Origin: Adenophora triphylla var. japonica
Lineage: Eukaryota > Streptophyta > Magnoliopsida > Asterales > Campanulaceae
Direction: 5' to 3'
Assembly (NCBI GenBank): GCA_022495995.1
Contig: JAFEMH010007526.1
Location: 22,516-86,515, forward strand
Length of the DNA: 64,000 bases
The position numbers and the translations under genes were made by a program. The notes under the pieces are model-generated. The model did no database searches, had not been told where the DNA came from, and was given only the letters and a program-made list of their open reading frames with translations. This document shows positions 53,903 through 64,000 of the stretch, piece by piece; positions within the stretch are counted from its first letter, which is position 1; each line of letters begins with the position of its first letter.

Positions 53903-56480
53903 GATCCGGAGGGCAATCCCATACCGAGGCAAGCAAGAAGAAACATCTCGGCGGCCGCGAGAAGGAGGAGGAAGGAGCTCGTGCGGACGGAGAGGAAGTA
54001 TGACTTCCTTACGCCTCCATCGGAGCTTTACCCGGGGAGAAGGGAGCACAAATCGACGAACCCGCGATCGGTTGGGGTAAGCATTCTCATTTTGCTCAAA
54101 TCCGATGATTTTGCTTGATTTTTGAATGATTTAGGGCTTGACCCGAATTTTAGGATTTTCCTAGGATTTTTGAATGATTTTGAGATGCATGAACAACCGA
54201 TGAGGCTAAGAATATGCATGTGCAATTTTATTTGATGAAAAATATGAGAATGACTCACTTTTTTCTCGCAAAATGAAGTAAGAATGAGAATTTTTCAAAA
54301 TATGAGACGGAGTTCTTGCCTTGTGCTAGAACTAGGTCAAAATTCTGATTTTCAATGAGAAAACATGATTTTGGAAGATGAAAATGATTCATGCATGCCA
54401 TTTTTTTTTTTTTTTGAAAGAATAATGCTTATGTGCAAAAAATTGTGATTTTGTGCTTTAGGAAAGCAATGACGCGTTTCAAGTGATGAAAGACACGTTT
54501 TTTGATGCAAATAATGCTAGAAAAACTTTTGTGAATGCTTTTCTTTTGAAAATATGTGCACTTTTGAATATATGCATGCTTTTGAAATGATATGAAGGAC
54601 TGACGCTTCTTTTTGATGTGCTTGTCTACAGGAAAACAAGTCTATAGGACCGTCGGAGATAGCGGTCAAGCTTTGGCAGAGGATGCCGGATTTTGAGAAG
54701 AATGGGGCAAATCCCAAGCAGCTGGTGAGGGCTACCGGCCTGGATGCATTTGTAGAGGCCATTGGTAGGGGTGTCCACATCACCTCTAAGAGCAAGGGCT
54801 TGGTCCAGCCCTTTCTCGAGTTCTCGTGGACAAGACCCATAGCTTTCACCCGAGCCGGGAGAGCCGACAAAGGACTCCGCCGATTTCACAGCCTATTACC
54901 GGCCTACGCTCACCGGGAGGCCCGTGACTTGGAGAGACCATATTACCGCCGAGGAGTTTCAGCTTTGGTAGGATTTGAGCCGATTCCCAAGGGGCCGGGA
55001 TGGAGACGCGGAATGTCGAGGTGGCGCCCGTACTTCCATGTAATTTGTCGCTAATGATGTGACCGCCCACACTGCTAGAGCATTCATATGGTTGATGCTA
55101 TCACCACTATCTTCGCCAATTCCGGGACGCTAGCTATGACTCTGCCTCCTCGACTCTCTCGGGAGGATGTGGATGGGATAGGGGACTCCGGTCTCTTGGG
55201 GAGAGGCCGGATTGGCGAGCTCTACTTCTCTTTGACATGTACGCCAACAAAGCCGCTTCCATGGACTCGCTTCTCATTTGCCCTCGAGGTAGTCTCCTTT
55301 CTTTTTCCTTTTCTCTTTTCCCCGTCTCGAGACTTTTATAAGAGAGAAAATGACCTTTGATGTTTTGAACATGCAGCCCGGTTTTGCGAGGTGATCGGGT
55401 TCTTCCCTTGGAACCAAGCAGAGTGATGTCACCATCTTCCCCGCTATGGTTCGCCGGGAGGGGAGATGCGAGAGATAAATTCACTGGGAAGACCCGGATT
55501 ACCTTCGACTACAAAATGGTGAGGCCGGTCATCAACAGTGGACGGGCACGATGGAGCCGGACTTCTACCCCGGGGTAGGTATCCTGAGATTTTGCCGGGA
55601 GATGCCATCGAGGTGACGAGGCGTAGGAGGTGGCTCATGTGGCCGACATGTGATGTCATTTACTTGGGACCGCTTCTCGAGGCAAGATGGCCATGTCCCT
55701 CCATCGACGCTATTACTCCTCAGATCCTCCAAGACGGATGCCGCAGCCCTGTGGATTGGCCAGGATGAGATAGCGAGGTACCAGTGCGTGGCCGCGGAGG
55801 AGTATTTCGACATGGACACCCCTACGCCGTGTTTGTGGAGCCGCCCGAGGACGCCACGTAAGCTAGTGAAGCCGGCGGTCACTGTGTGGATACGGGGAGG
55901 ATGAGCCTATCGACTCCGCCGATCCCTCCCGCACATCCGTCCTATGTGGTTCATGGAGTGCCGAGGAGGATGAGGATACCTGTCCCCGATGCTAGGAGCC
56001 CCAAGACACCTTGCCGCCCGATAGCACCGTAAGTGTACTCTCTAGGGTCTTATTCCCTTTTTAGCTTTCGCATTTTCTCGCATTTGCAATTTTCTCGAGA
56101 TTTTCCGAGATTTTTCTCTTCTTTTTCTCGTGTTCCACTCGCACTTACGATAGGCCGGTCAAAGTGCAATAGGGCCGGAAAGACATGTGCCGGTCTCTTC
56201 GAGGAAGCCGGCTCGCGCTCGAAGGCGGCAATGGATGCACAGGAGCCCGGGCGCAAGAGACGGCACGTAGGGGCACAGCGTCTACCTCATCGGCCTCGTA
56301 GTACTCTTCCAAAGGCTACGCCGGGGGCGGGACCCAACGCCGACATTCGGGAGCAAACTGGCCGAGTACGGGCACGATAATGTCCATCTATCCGATGTGA
56401 GCGACCATGAGGACTTGATGAGGGAGGCTAGCATTTATGAGCTGAGTAGCGATGAAGATGAAGAAGAATCGGAGGCCTAG
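53903..56480 (+). pseudogene. Antisense gene 1 of the Tat element (spliced, decayed)
   Basis: Plus strand, opposite to the element's pol. The first exon starts MDPEGNPIPRQARRN, is basic, and ends at GTTGGG|GTAAGC (about 54078). An acceptor CTTGTCTACAG at 54632 opens the next exon (IAVKLWQRMPDFEKNG, LDAFVEAIGRGVHI, LVQPFLEFSW). Later pieces in other frames read GRPVTWRDHITAEEFQLW and ALLLFDMYANKAASMDSLL. Further donor/acceptor pairs appear at about 55287/55376 and 56029/56151. The last piece ends in an acidic tail (SSDEDEEESEA) and TAG at 56478-56480. Frameshifts and stops make it inactive here. Retand and Grande-type Tat elements are known to carry an extra reverse-oriented frame 3' of pol, which fits. 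The function is unknown. Confidence 0.55.
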
Positions 56481-56995
56481 GAGGTCTCTAGAGTAGATTT
56501 GGAACGAAAACAAACAATTTACAATTTTTATGCACAACTTGTTTATTTTTTTGCTTTATTTGGGCGCCGATGGGGCGAAAACATTGTATTTACATTTTAT
56601 TTGCTTTTCTAATTCATGCTTTTTCAATTTGCATATTATCCGAGCCTGGGGCGACTTTTTTTGCTTGGAATTGGGGCCGAAACCTGGGCCAAAATGATTT
56701 ATAATGGTGTATAAATGCTTGAATGGCTTCGGATATGTTTTCGTACATGTGTTTTGGTTGAAAAGTGGGGTGAAAACTCCCTTGGGCAGCAATCTTGGTT
56801 GCCGCAGAATTTTTCTGCAGAGGGCTAATGTAGCCGTGCGTACGGCTCGAGGGCAAATGAAGCCGTGCGGCTACCGCCCGTCCGAGCCGGTTATTTTCTC
56901 GAATAAAAGCAAGGCTTGGCCATTTCATTTCATTTTCACTCTAGACTTGTCCCAATTGTTCCCGTGAGCATATTTTAGACCTAAAAGCACCATCT
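56481..56995. other. Spacer between the antisense genes
   Basis: AT-rich, with two GCCGTGCGG-type motifs (56831-56870). No coding sequence is supported; the open frames on both strands are of biased composition. Confidence 0.5.
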
Positions 56996-58602
56996 TTGAA
57001 CACTTTGCGATGGAGAAGCCCGTCGATTGCAAAGGGGGAAGCGAGACCATTTTCTATCCGGTCTTCAATCTGGCGAGACATAACTTCCAAAATCACAAGG
57101 GACTCGCTTGATTCTTCCTTCAAGATCAAGTCTTTATGGCATTTGAGGGATCTCCCGCCCGATTGGGACTCGCTGAGAGCCGCAAAGAAAGTTCGGGACG
57201 TCCGGAGACATGTTTATCAAGCTTTCTTACAACGAAATTGTCCCAACGCACGAAGACTTCTGTGAGCCTTGATTGGGGGTCCCTGAGACTGAGGCTATAT
57301 CTATTCCGCTGATCGGAGACGTGCCGGTGGCGGTAAAGCTTGCATCTTTTCTCGCAGCATTCCTTTGGGAGAGGCCGAGAGGATGATGGTAGCCCCTGAC
57401 AGGATTGACCTTTCCGATATCCCGGCAAGTGTGCTGGGTTTCCGATACGGCCGCGACCACTGGCTATGGATGCTTTCATTCTCTCGCGTATTCTCTCGTT
57501 TTGTTCACTCGCCGAGTCCGTGGGACTGGCCATAGTGGCCTCGACATGGTCGAGACTCGCAGGGCCTGGAAGGATATTGTCCCGCCGGGTTTTGGGAGAG
57601 ACATTTCATGGGATCGATAGGATGGCTCTGGGAGACCGCTTCATGAGGTCCGGGAGTCCGGCTATGTTGACTCGTGGTCAGCAGAGAGGCTCTGGCTTTG
57701 CCTCGGGGCTTTGCCGACTCGCTGCCCCTGGGTGATTTCTGAGAGGTGCACCTAGGCAACAGGAATGTGGTAGCCGGAGCCGATGATGCCTAGGCTATCC
57801 ACTTCGGACATCTCGTTGGTGGATACCACACCGGAGGCTGCGCATCAGAGGATATTTCAGAGTCTTATGCCGCGAGGGTTCCGTGATTCTCGCCGGTCGT
57901 CCTTCTACATACCCCGCTTGGTATCCAGCAGCTTTGGGGCTTTACAGAGCCATTGAGTGATTCGGGAGGACATCCTGACCATGGAGGTGGTGTCATTGAT
58001 ATGAGAGATCCACTCAGCTTCTCTTTCTTCTCGAGGGCTTGGACACATACCGCTTTCCCACCTGTGGCTATCTTCAGAGCAGGAAGAGCACCATCTTGAC
58101 CACCGTCTACTTGACCGGGTACGAGAGGGAGACGGGAGCGACTGTGTTATCTTGGGGATAGACGTCGAGCTTTACTGAGCCGACCGTGACTCGAGTAGGA
58201 CTCGAGGGAGACCGAGGCTAAGGCGAGTTGCCATAACCAATCAGTGACTTGGTCGTGATATGGAGGCTCTGGCACAAGAGGCCGTCCGAAGTCGCTCCTT
58301 CGACCGAGGCTCGCAGGGAGGAAGTGCGGACTCGTGCTCGTATGAGAGAGCGCTCATCGACACCTGGTCGGGTAGAGGATACCGAGGCCTCGGGATGAGG
58401 GATACCGACATTATTGAGAAGAAAAGGAAGAAGACTCGACGAGGCCGAGGAAAAGGGAAGAAGATCAAGAAGACTCAAATAATGACGACCGACAAGTCTT
58501 TTCTCAAGATCCTCTTATTGCCATTTGCAAACACATTAGTTTATTTAGGCATTTTGTTGTATTTAGATCTTTTTAGCAAAGTTAGCAGAGTTAAGAGGTA
58601 GA
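56996..58602 (+). pseudogene. Antisense gene 2 of the Tat element, decayed
   Basis: Coding-like pieces in shifting frames: KIKSLWHLRDLPPDWDSLRA (57123-57182), IPLIGDVPVAVKLASFLAAF (about 57300-57360), DIPASVLGFRYGRDHWLWML (about 57415-57475), then a basic Lys/Arg-rich end (KKTRRGRGKGKKIKK, 58430-58475) and TAG at 58600-58602. I do not recognise the family. The order and composition look like one protein broken by several indels. It lies between pol and antisense gene 1 and shares their context. Confidence 0.45.
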
Positions 58603-58696
58603 CCGTGCTTGAACTCATCAAGAAGTTTTTAACTTGTAATGAACAAGGCATATTATCTTAAAAATTAATCAAGACACATTTCATGGAAATTCAAAT

Positions 58697-58845
58697 GTCT
58701 TTATTGATTTGGGACCCGTTTTATGAAAAACCGAAATGCCCTTTACTATTTAGGACGCACTTCATGGAAGCTTAATCGTCCTTTTTATTATTTAGGACGC
58801 ATTTCATGGAAACTTAATCGTCCATTTTATTGTTTAGACCGAACC
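58697..58845. repeat. Three-copy tandem repeat, unit about 50 bp
   Basis: ATTTAGGACGCA(C/T)TTCATGGAA followed by ..TTAATCGTCC recurs, with the first copy more diverged. Confidence 0.75.
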
Positions 58846-58931
58846 ATATATGGCCGCCTACGTTCCCCTTTACAAGAAAGGCTAAGTGGCTCAGTGCTTC
58901 GTAGTTCATTCCGGTGAACCAATTTTTTATG

Positions 58932-59118
58932 TGCAGCCCCGTCTTTTGCCTAGACCGCCCTTTTTGGGGTTTTCACTTAGCCGGGCATTACTCTTTTTAC
59001 TTTTTTTTTTTTTTTTTATATATATGTGCAACCCCGTCTTTGCCTAGACCGCCCTTTTTGGGGTTTTCAACTTAGCCGGGTATTACTCTTTTGCACTTTT
59101 TTTTTTTTTTTTTTTAGA
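58932..59118. repeat. Two-copy tandem repeat, unit about 94 bp
   Basis: GCCTAGACCGCCCTTTTTGG and the following TTTTCA.CTTAGCCGGG.ATTACTC occur twice, each ending in a poly-T run. Confidence 0.85.
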
Positions 59119-62100
59119 CATAGTATCTTCTGAGTTTATCACCATTGACCGGGTGGACAAAGGGATTGCCATCCAAGCCGCAAGCTTCATTGCTCCTCCC
59201 GACAAGCATTTTCTCGCACCACATAAGGGCCGATCCAGACGGGTTCCCATTTTCCTGTGGGGTTGTCTCTCGGTAGGGGCTTTACTTTCAAAGACTAAGT
59301 CGCCCTCTTTGATATCTCTCGGCCTTGACCTTTTTATCAAACGCTCCGGCCATCTCGCCTCCGGTAGGCTCCTGTGTGTTCCATGGCTTTTAGCCTTCTC
59401 TCGTCAAGCGTGGCTAACTCATCATGCCGGCCGCGCAACCATTCCACTTCATTGACACTCGCTTTCCAGAGGACCCTTAATGACGGGATTTCCAACTCCA
59501 CTCGGTAACACCGCTTCCATCCCGTAAGTTAGGCAAAAGGAGTTTCTCCCGTGGTCAAGTTTCCGACGCACGTTCAGAGCCCCGCAGAGTGCTAGGTGCA
59601 GCTTTTCGGGCCAATCACGACCACGGGTGGCCATCTTCCTGATGATCCGCTCGAGCTGTCTTATTAGCAAGCCTTCCACGGCTCCATTGGTTTGAGGTCT
59701 CGTACGGGGACGACTTGTGGCGAGTAACTCAATTCTCGACGCCAGCCTATCGCAGCCTTTCCTTCGAAGTGTGACCCATTATCGAAATGATCTCGCTGGG
59801 CACCCCATATCTCGCACATTATGTTTTCTTTGATGAACTCGGGCCACTTTTCTCGAAGTGAGACCTTGTAGGACTTGGCCTCTACCCACTTTGTGAAGTA
59901 GTCAATGGCTACCAACACGAACTCGTGCCCATTGCTTCCCGCCTGGGATATTTTCCCTATCACGTCAATGCCCCAAGTTGCAAACGGCCAAGGAGTCGTC
60001 ATGCGCATGTGTCATGAGGTGGGAGATGGTTGAGGTTGGCAAACCGCCGGCATTTGTCGCAGTTCGGACGTGCCGAACGCAAACCGTTTCCATGGAGATC
60101 CAAGAGTAACCCATTCTCGAGGATCACTTGCATCGTGGCTCGCATTCATGTGAGGACCGCAGTGGACCATTGTGACTTCTGGCCATCAACTCTTCGGCTC
60201 TTTCTTGAGTGACACATAAGAGGAGTGGTCCTTGATACCGCTTCGTATAGGTTGCCTCCTAGAATGACATAATGAGAAGCCAACCTTTCGTGGCTTGTAA
60301 GCTCTTGGCTCGATACCTTCTTTTGGTCTACCTTCTTTGTCTCCGAAAGCCGACTCTCCGTCTTTGAGGAATTGGTAACTGATTGTACCCAAGGTTCCTT
60401 TATAGGCTCGTGTCCCGTGTCCACTTCACAACAAAGTCGGCTTCTCTTCTACCCACTCGAAGGGCTTTATGGCTTTTCCCTCGGGGATCTCTACCAATGA
60501 GGCTAGAGTAGCTAGAGCATCTCGCGAACTGCTCTTTCCCTCGGCAAGTAGTGGAAAGTCACTTCTCTCGAACCGTCCCAAATAACTCCTCCATACGGGC
60601 ATGATACCGTTGTAGATTAGGGTCCACGCCTTCCACTTGTTGGAGACTTGGTTGATGATCGTGGCCGAGTCTCCGTAAACTTCGAGCTCCTTGACATTTC
60701 TTTCTAAGGCAGCCTCCAAAACCAGCAATGCAAAGCCTATACTCGCGGCATTGTTCGTGGCAGAAAGTTCAACTTGAGGGCTATGGGGTATGCTCATCTT
60801 TCGGATCGACCAATAGCATTCCTACACCATTTCCTCTTTTGTTAGCGGCTCTGGCCAAAGAACAACCGCCATCCATTTTCAGCTCAACCGCAAAGATCCC
60901 TTCATCTCGGAAATTGGGGTTCAGCCCTTTGCCTTCATTACTGGGAAATTCGCCAGTGATCTCGACAATGCTTGACCCTTCGATGGCCTTTCGGTCACAT
61001 AGTTGATGTCGTATTCTCGCCAAGAAGAAGGACCACTTCGCTAAACGCATCGAGAGGGAAGGCTTGTCAAAGATGTACTTGATGGGGTCCATTTTCGAGA
61101 CCAAGTTCACAGGTGGGCTTCGCATATAATGCTTCAACTTGCCGACTACCTGCACTGCCTCCGCACAAGTCTTTTCACATGCCGAGTAATTGAGCTCACT
61201 CCTCAGAGCTTCCTACCGACAAAGTAAATGGCATTTTCTACCCGAGAGTCTTTCTTCTCTCTTGAGCAAGCATAGCCCCAACCGCCGTGTGAATCAGGAT
61301 AAACAGATAGAGCGTAAGAGGCTTCGTCTATGTGGGGGCATAAGACCGGGGGATGTACTAAGTATGCCTTGATCTCGGTCAAAGGCATCTTGGCATTCTT
61401 CGGTCCATTCGTGTCCACATTCTTCTTCATGAGCTTGAAGATGGGCTCGCACATGGGCGGTCAACCGATTGACGAAACGGCCGAATGTATCGCAATTTAC
61501 CCACGAAGCTGACTTCGTCCGGGTTCGAGGTGGCCTCATATCCACGATAGCTTTGATCTTTCGGGGTCAACTTCTATACCTCGCTCCGCGACCATGTACC
61601 CGAGCACTTTTCCCCTTGTCACTCCGAAGGTGCATTTGGCAAGGTGGTTTAGTCTCATGGAATGTCCGTCTCAGCCTCTCAAAGAATTTTCGTAGGTCAA
61701 CAAAGTGTCGCCCACCTTCTCCTTTGGAGTGGATTATCATGTCGTCTACGTAGACCTCAATCTCCTTGTGGATCATGTCATGAAAAAGTGCGGTCGCCGC
61801 CCTCTTCGTAAGTAGCCCCGCATTCTTCGAGCCCGAATGGCACATCGTATAACAAGAGGTTCCCACTGGTGTGGTGAAGGCCGCTTTTCTTGGTCTTCCT
61901 ACCATCTTGATCTCGGTTGTAGCCTCAGCAAAACCATCAACGAAGGATTTGACTTCGTAGTTGGCAAGTGGAGTCCACCAGGATGTCTATGTTTGCCGAG
62001 GGTAGTCGTCTTGGGGCCGGCCTTGTTCGTATCTCGGAAATCCACACAAAGCCGCACCTTCCCATTCGCCTCGGTTACGGGCCACGATGTCGGGACAACC

Positions 62101-62400
62101 ATGTCGGGTATTCAATAACTCGATGAACCCTACCCGCAAAGAGCTTCTCAATTTCTTCCTTGACCCGTAGACCATTCCGGCTTGATCTTTCTCGCCGCTT
62201 TACCGGCTTAGCATCCGGTGCTGGGAGGGATTCTCGTGCTCTACTATCGAACCGTCTAGCCCCGCATATCCTCGTATGACCATGCAAACACGTCGACGTA
62301 TTCTCTCGAGCAAACTCGATCAATCTGTCCCTTTCAACCCCCGGAAGAAGCTTCCACTCAGGTCTCTTTAGGTTCCTCAATAGTACCCAAGTTCACACTT
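59119..62400 (-). pseudogene. Tat-type gypsy pol (RT, RNase H, second RNase H, integrase), decayed
   Basis: Right to left: RT entry (VKEEIEKLFAGRVHRVIEYP, 62075-62380), RT palm (VRLCVDFRDTNKAGPK; IEVYVDDMIIHSK at about 61735), the RT-linked RNase H (EASYALSVYPDSHGGWGYAC, 61203-61454, and KLKHYMRSPP, 60781-61155), a second archaeal-type RNase H (ALERNVKELEVYGDSATIIN; SSSRDALATLASL, 60426-60797) and integrase (WPFATWGIDVIGKI, VAIDYFTKWVEAKSYKV, 59664-60008). The second RNase H before integrase is the hallmark of the Tat lineage. Every domain lies in a different frame, with many small indels, so nothing here can be translated as a unit. Confidence 0.88.
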
Positions 62401-63047
62401 ATCAAAACCTCCTCGGCAGCTTGGGCCCGGTTTTCCTCTTTTTCCGAAACCCGCTTAAAGATTTCTTTAATGTATTGTTCGTTTAGTGTGTTTGCATCTT
62501 GTTCAAATGATTCATTATTAACTCGTTGTTAAGTTTTGAGTTAATTTATCATTTGTTAAGTCAAGTAATAAGAGGGATAATCGTAAAGATTTGTCATTTC
62601 ATTCAAGATAAGGGAAAGATGACATCGATTACAAGAGCGCCATAATCCTCGTGCGTGAGGCCTTCTGGGATGACTCTCGAGGACTCGGAATTCGAAGGAT
62701 TCCCGACTCAAATGAATAGACAACATAGATACTCCTCGGACCCTACACTACTTCTATTGACTCGAGGGGACTTTGACAAGGGTCGGACCTAGATCTCACT
62801 CCTTCTTGCCGTTGCCCGGGAGTAGCAGCCTTGCTACCTTTTCGTAAAGTTGGAGACTTCGAACCGATCAAAAGCTTGCCGGAAATCATTAACAGTGCTC
62901 ATCGTGGAAAGATGGTGAGGGGAACTAAAGTAACTTGTTGCAATCTTTCATAGCTCTTCCGTAGCGACTCGGACCGACCGGGTCTCATCATCTTATCAAT
63001 GCACGCCGATAACTCATTTTCTCTTACCGATCTTTGGACACCACGAC
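62401..63047 (-). other. Tat element, gag-protease to RT spacer
   Basis: No convincing frame on either strand. I infer degraded protease-side sequence from its position. Confidence 0.4.
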
Positions 63048-63720
63048 TCATTGTAGCCATAAGGGTTGGCTTGGATAATGCCGATGAAGTCTTCTTCGTA
63101 GAGGGGATCTTAATTCTTCCTCGACTACGTATTCAATAGCTTTCGTGTTCTCGCTTCTAGATCTCGCTAGCTTCTCATTGAACTTCACGATGGCCACAAA
63201 TTCAGCACTTTCTCGCTTCAAGAGGATCACCGTACACGGGGATATCAGCCGGACCGTGCTTGGGGTGACGGGACAGTTCCTTGGCATAACCGACATAGTA
63301 GTCGAACTTGCCCGAAGGCTCTCCCAAAGTTCCTACGCTCTTGTCCCCGCCTTCGTATCTTTCCTTAAGCTTCGCCGTGTGGACTTTCTTCTTCTTCTTC
63401 CTTGAAGGAGCGTCCTCATTGATCCATTCTTGATACTCATACTCTAGCAGCGCTTCACAATCACATACATCATACCGTATGTGAGGCTCGGTTGAACTGG
63501 GATAGCCCTCCAACCGCTTGGTCATTACCGTTGTGATTACCATGTTGGCCATTTTGACACCGAAAAGCCGACAAAACCGAGGATTCTCGCGAACCGTCCG
63601 AGGATTCTCGCGCTAACAAGTCGCCGACCCTGTTCTCACCCACTTCTTTCGCCGCGGGAAAGGGATAGGAAAGGTTTAGACTGGGTAGGTGTTTAGTCAA
63701 GGCTCGTGCAATATGCAAAT
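63048..63720 (-). pseudogene. Tat element gag/protease-region remnants
   Basis: Short overlapping frames on the minus strand: HIRYDVCDCEALLEYEYQEW with a Lys-rich stretch (63202-63552), and a frame at 63470-63718. They are placed here by being upstream of pol. No protease DTG or zinc knuckle is clearly seen, so the call rests on position. Confidence 0.4.
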
Positions 63721-64000
63721 TAGAATCTTCAAGTTTACTTAAAACAATGTCTTTTATTAATATCTATTTGGTTGGAAAAGGGGTTCCGCCCTTCTTTTTC
63801 ACAACTACTCTAGATCCCGGATCGCCGGGTTCCGTCACTACGTCTATAAGCCCCTCGTATTCCACCCGTATTTCGACCTCCCAGGTGGACACCCCGGCGA
63901 GGGTCCTATAGGCACGCGGATCCCACCGACCGAGAGTAAAGAACGCTCCTATCGGGTCTAGCGGGTCATGTGACCTTTCAACGCACGAGCGATGCGGATT
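63721..64000. other. Right edge, unassigned
   Basis: GC-richer sequence with no clear frame. It probably continues the gag region of the minus-strand Tat element, whose 5' LTR should lie beyond the window. Confidence 0.35.

Noticed and set aside
54626..54889. Minus-strand frames opposite antisense gene 1
   Set aside because: They mirror the plus-strand frame, lack splice logic and show no conserved motif. The plus strand gives better residue patterns and splice sites.

Overview
This is a stretch of nuclear genome from a flowering plant, most likely a eudicot. The evidence is one intron-rich gene of plant type (GT-AG introns, TATA promoter), a dense load of plant LTR retrotransposons (Copia and Ty3/gypsy Tat) with plant tRNA primer-binding sites, and many short MITEs with the CTCCCTCCGTCC terminal repeat. 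There is no bacterial or organellar signature, no CRISPR array, and no rRNA or tRNA gene that I can support. The order or species cannot be fixed from sequence alone.

Layout. (1) 1-13.3 kb: a decayed Copia element on the minus strand (pol 1-4861, gag to 6243, tRNA-iMet primer-binding site, 5' LTR from 6315). A young non-autonomous LTR element (7564-13167) has inserted into that LTR with a CTCAC target duplication. (2) 13.5-16.4 kb: a broken hAT transposase gene. A hAT MITE sits inside its BED zinc finger, a Stowaway-like MITE sits inside that, and an AT-rich tandem array follows. (3) 17.25-41.28 kb, minus strand: the only complete host gene. It encodes a 646-residue EXO70A-type exocyst subunit in 11 exons. 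I could place every exon and confirm that all phases join. Four of its ten introns are 4-5 kb long and hold Stowaway-like MITEs, a MULE MITE with a 9-bp target duplication, a hAT MITE, two copies of one SINE family with clean target duplications, a LINE tail, LTR fragments with a 29-bp minisatellite, and two copies of a small foldback element. (4) 41.7-43.2 kb: a MITE and a TIR element upstream of the gene. (5) 43.2-45.6 kb: a second, truncated Copia element on the minus strand. (6) 45.6-50.75 kb: the LTR, leader and gag of a plus-strand Tat-type gypsy element. (7) 50.75-64 kb: a minus-strand Tat-type gypsy element, with its 3' LTR at about 50.75-52.36 kb, a 50-bp minisatellite, two decayed antisense gene regions on the plus strand (53.9-58.6 kb), and pol with a second RNase H (59.4-62.4 kb). 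It runs off the right edge.

How it fits together. The exocyst gene is the functional core; its product tethers secretory vesicles at the plasma membrane. Everything else is nested transposon history. The coding parts of the elements carry stops and frameshifts, so they are probably inactive, except that the 7564-13167 element has nearly identical LTRs and moved recently.

The most notable system-level observations are the antisense, apparently spliced genes in the 3' region of the Tat element, and the host gene acting as a landing pad for at least a dozen different short elements.
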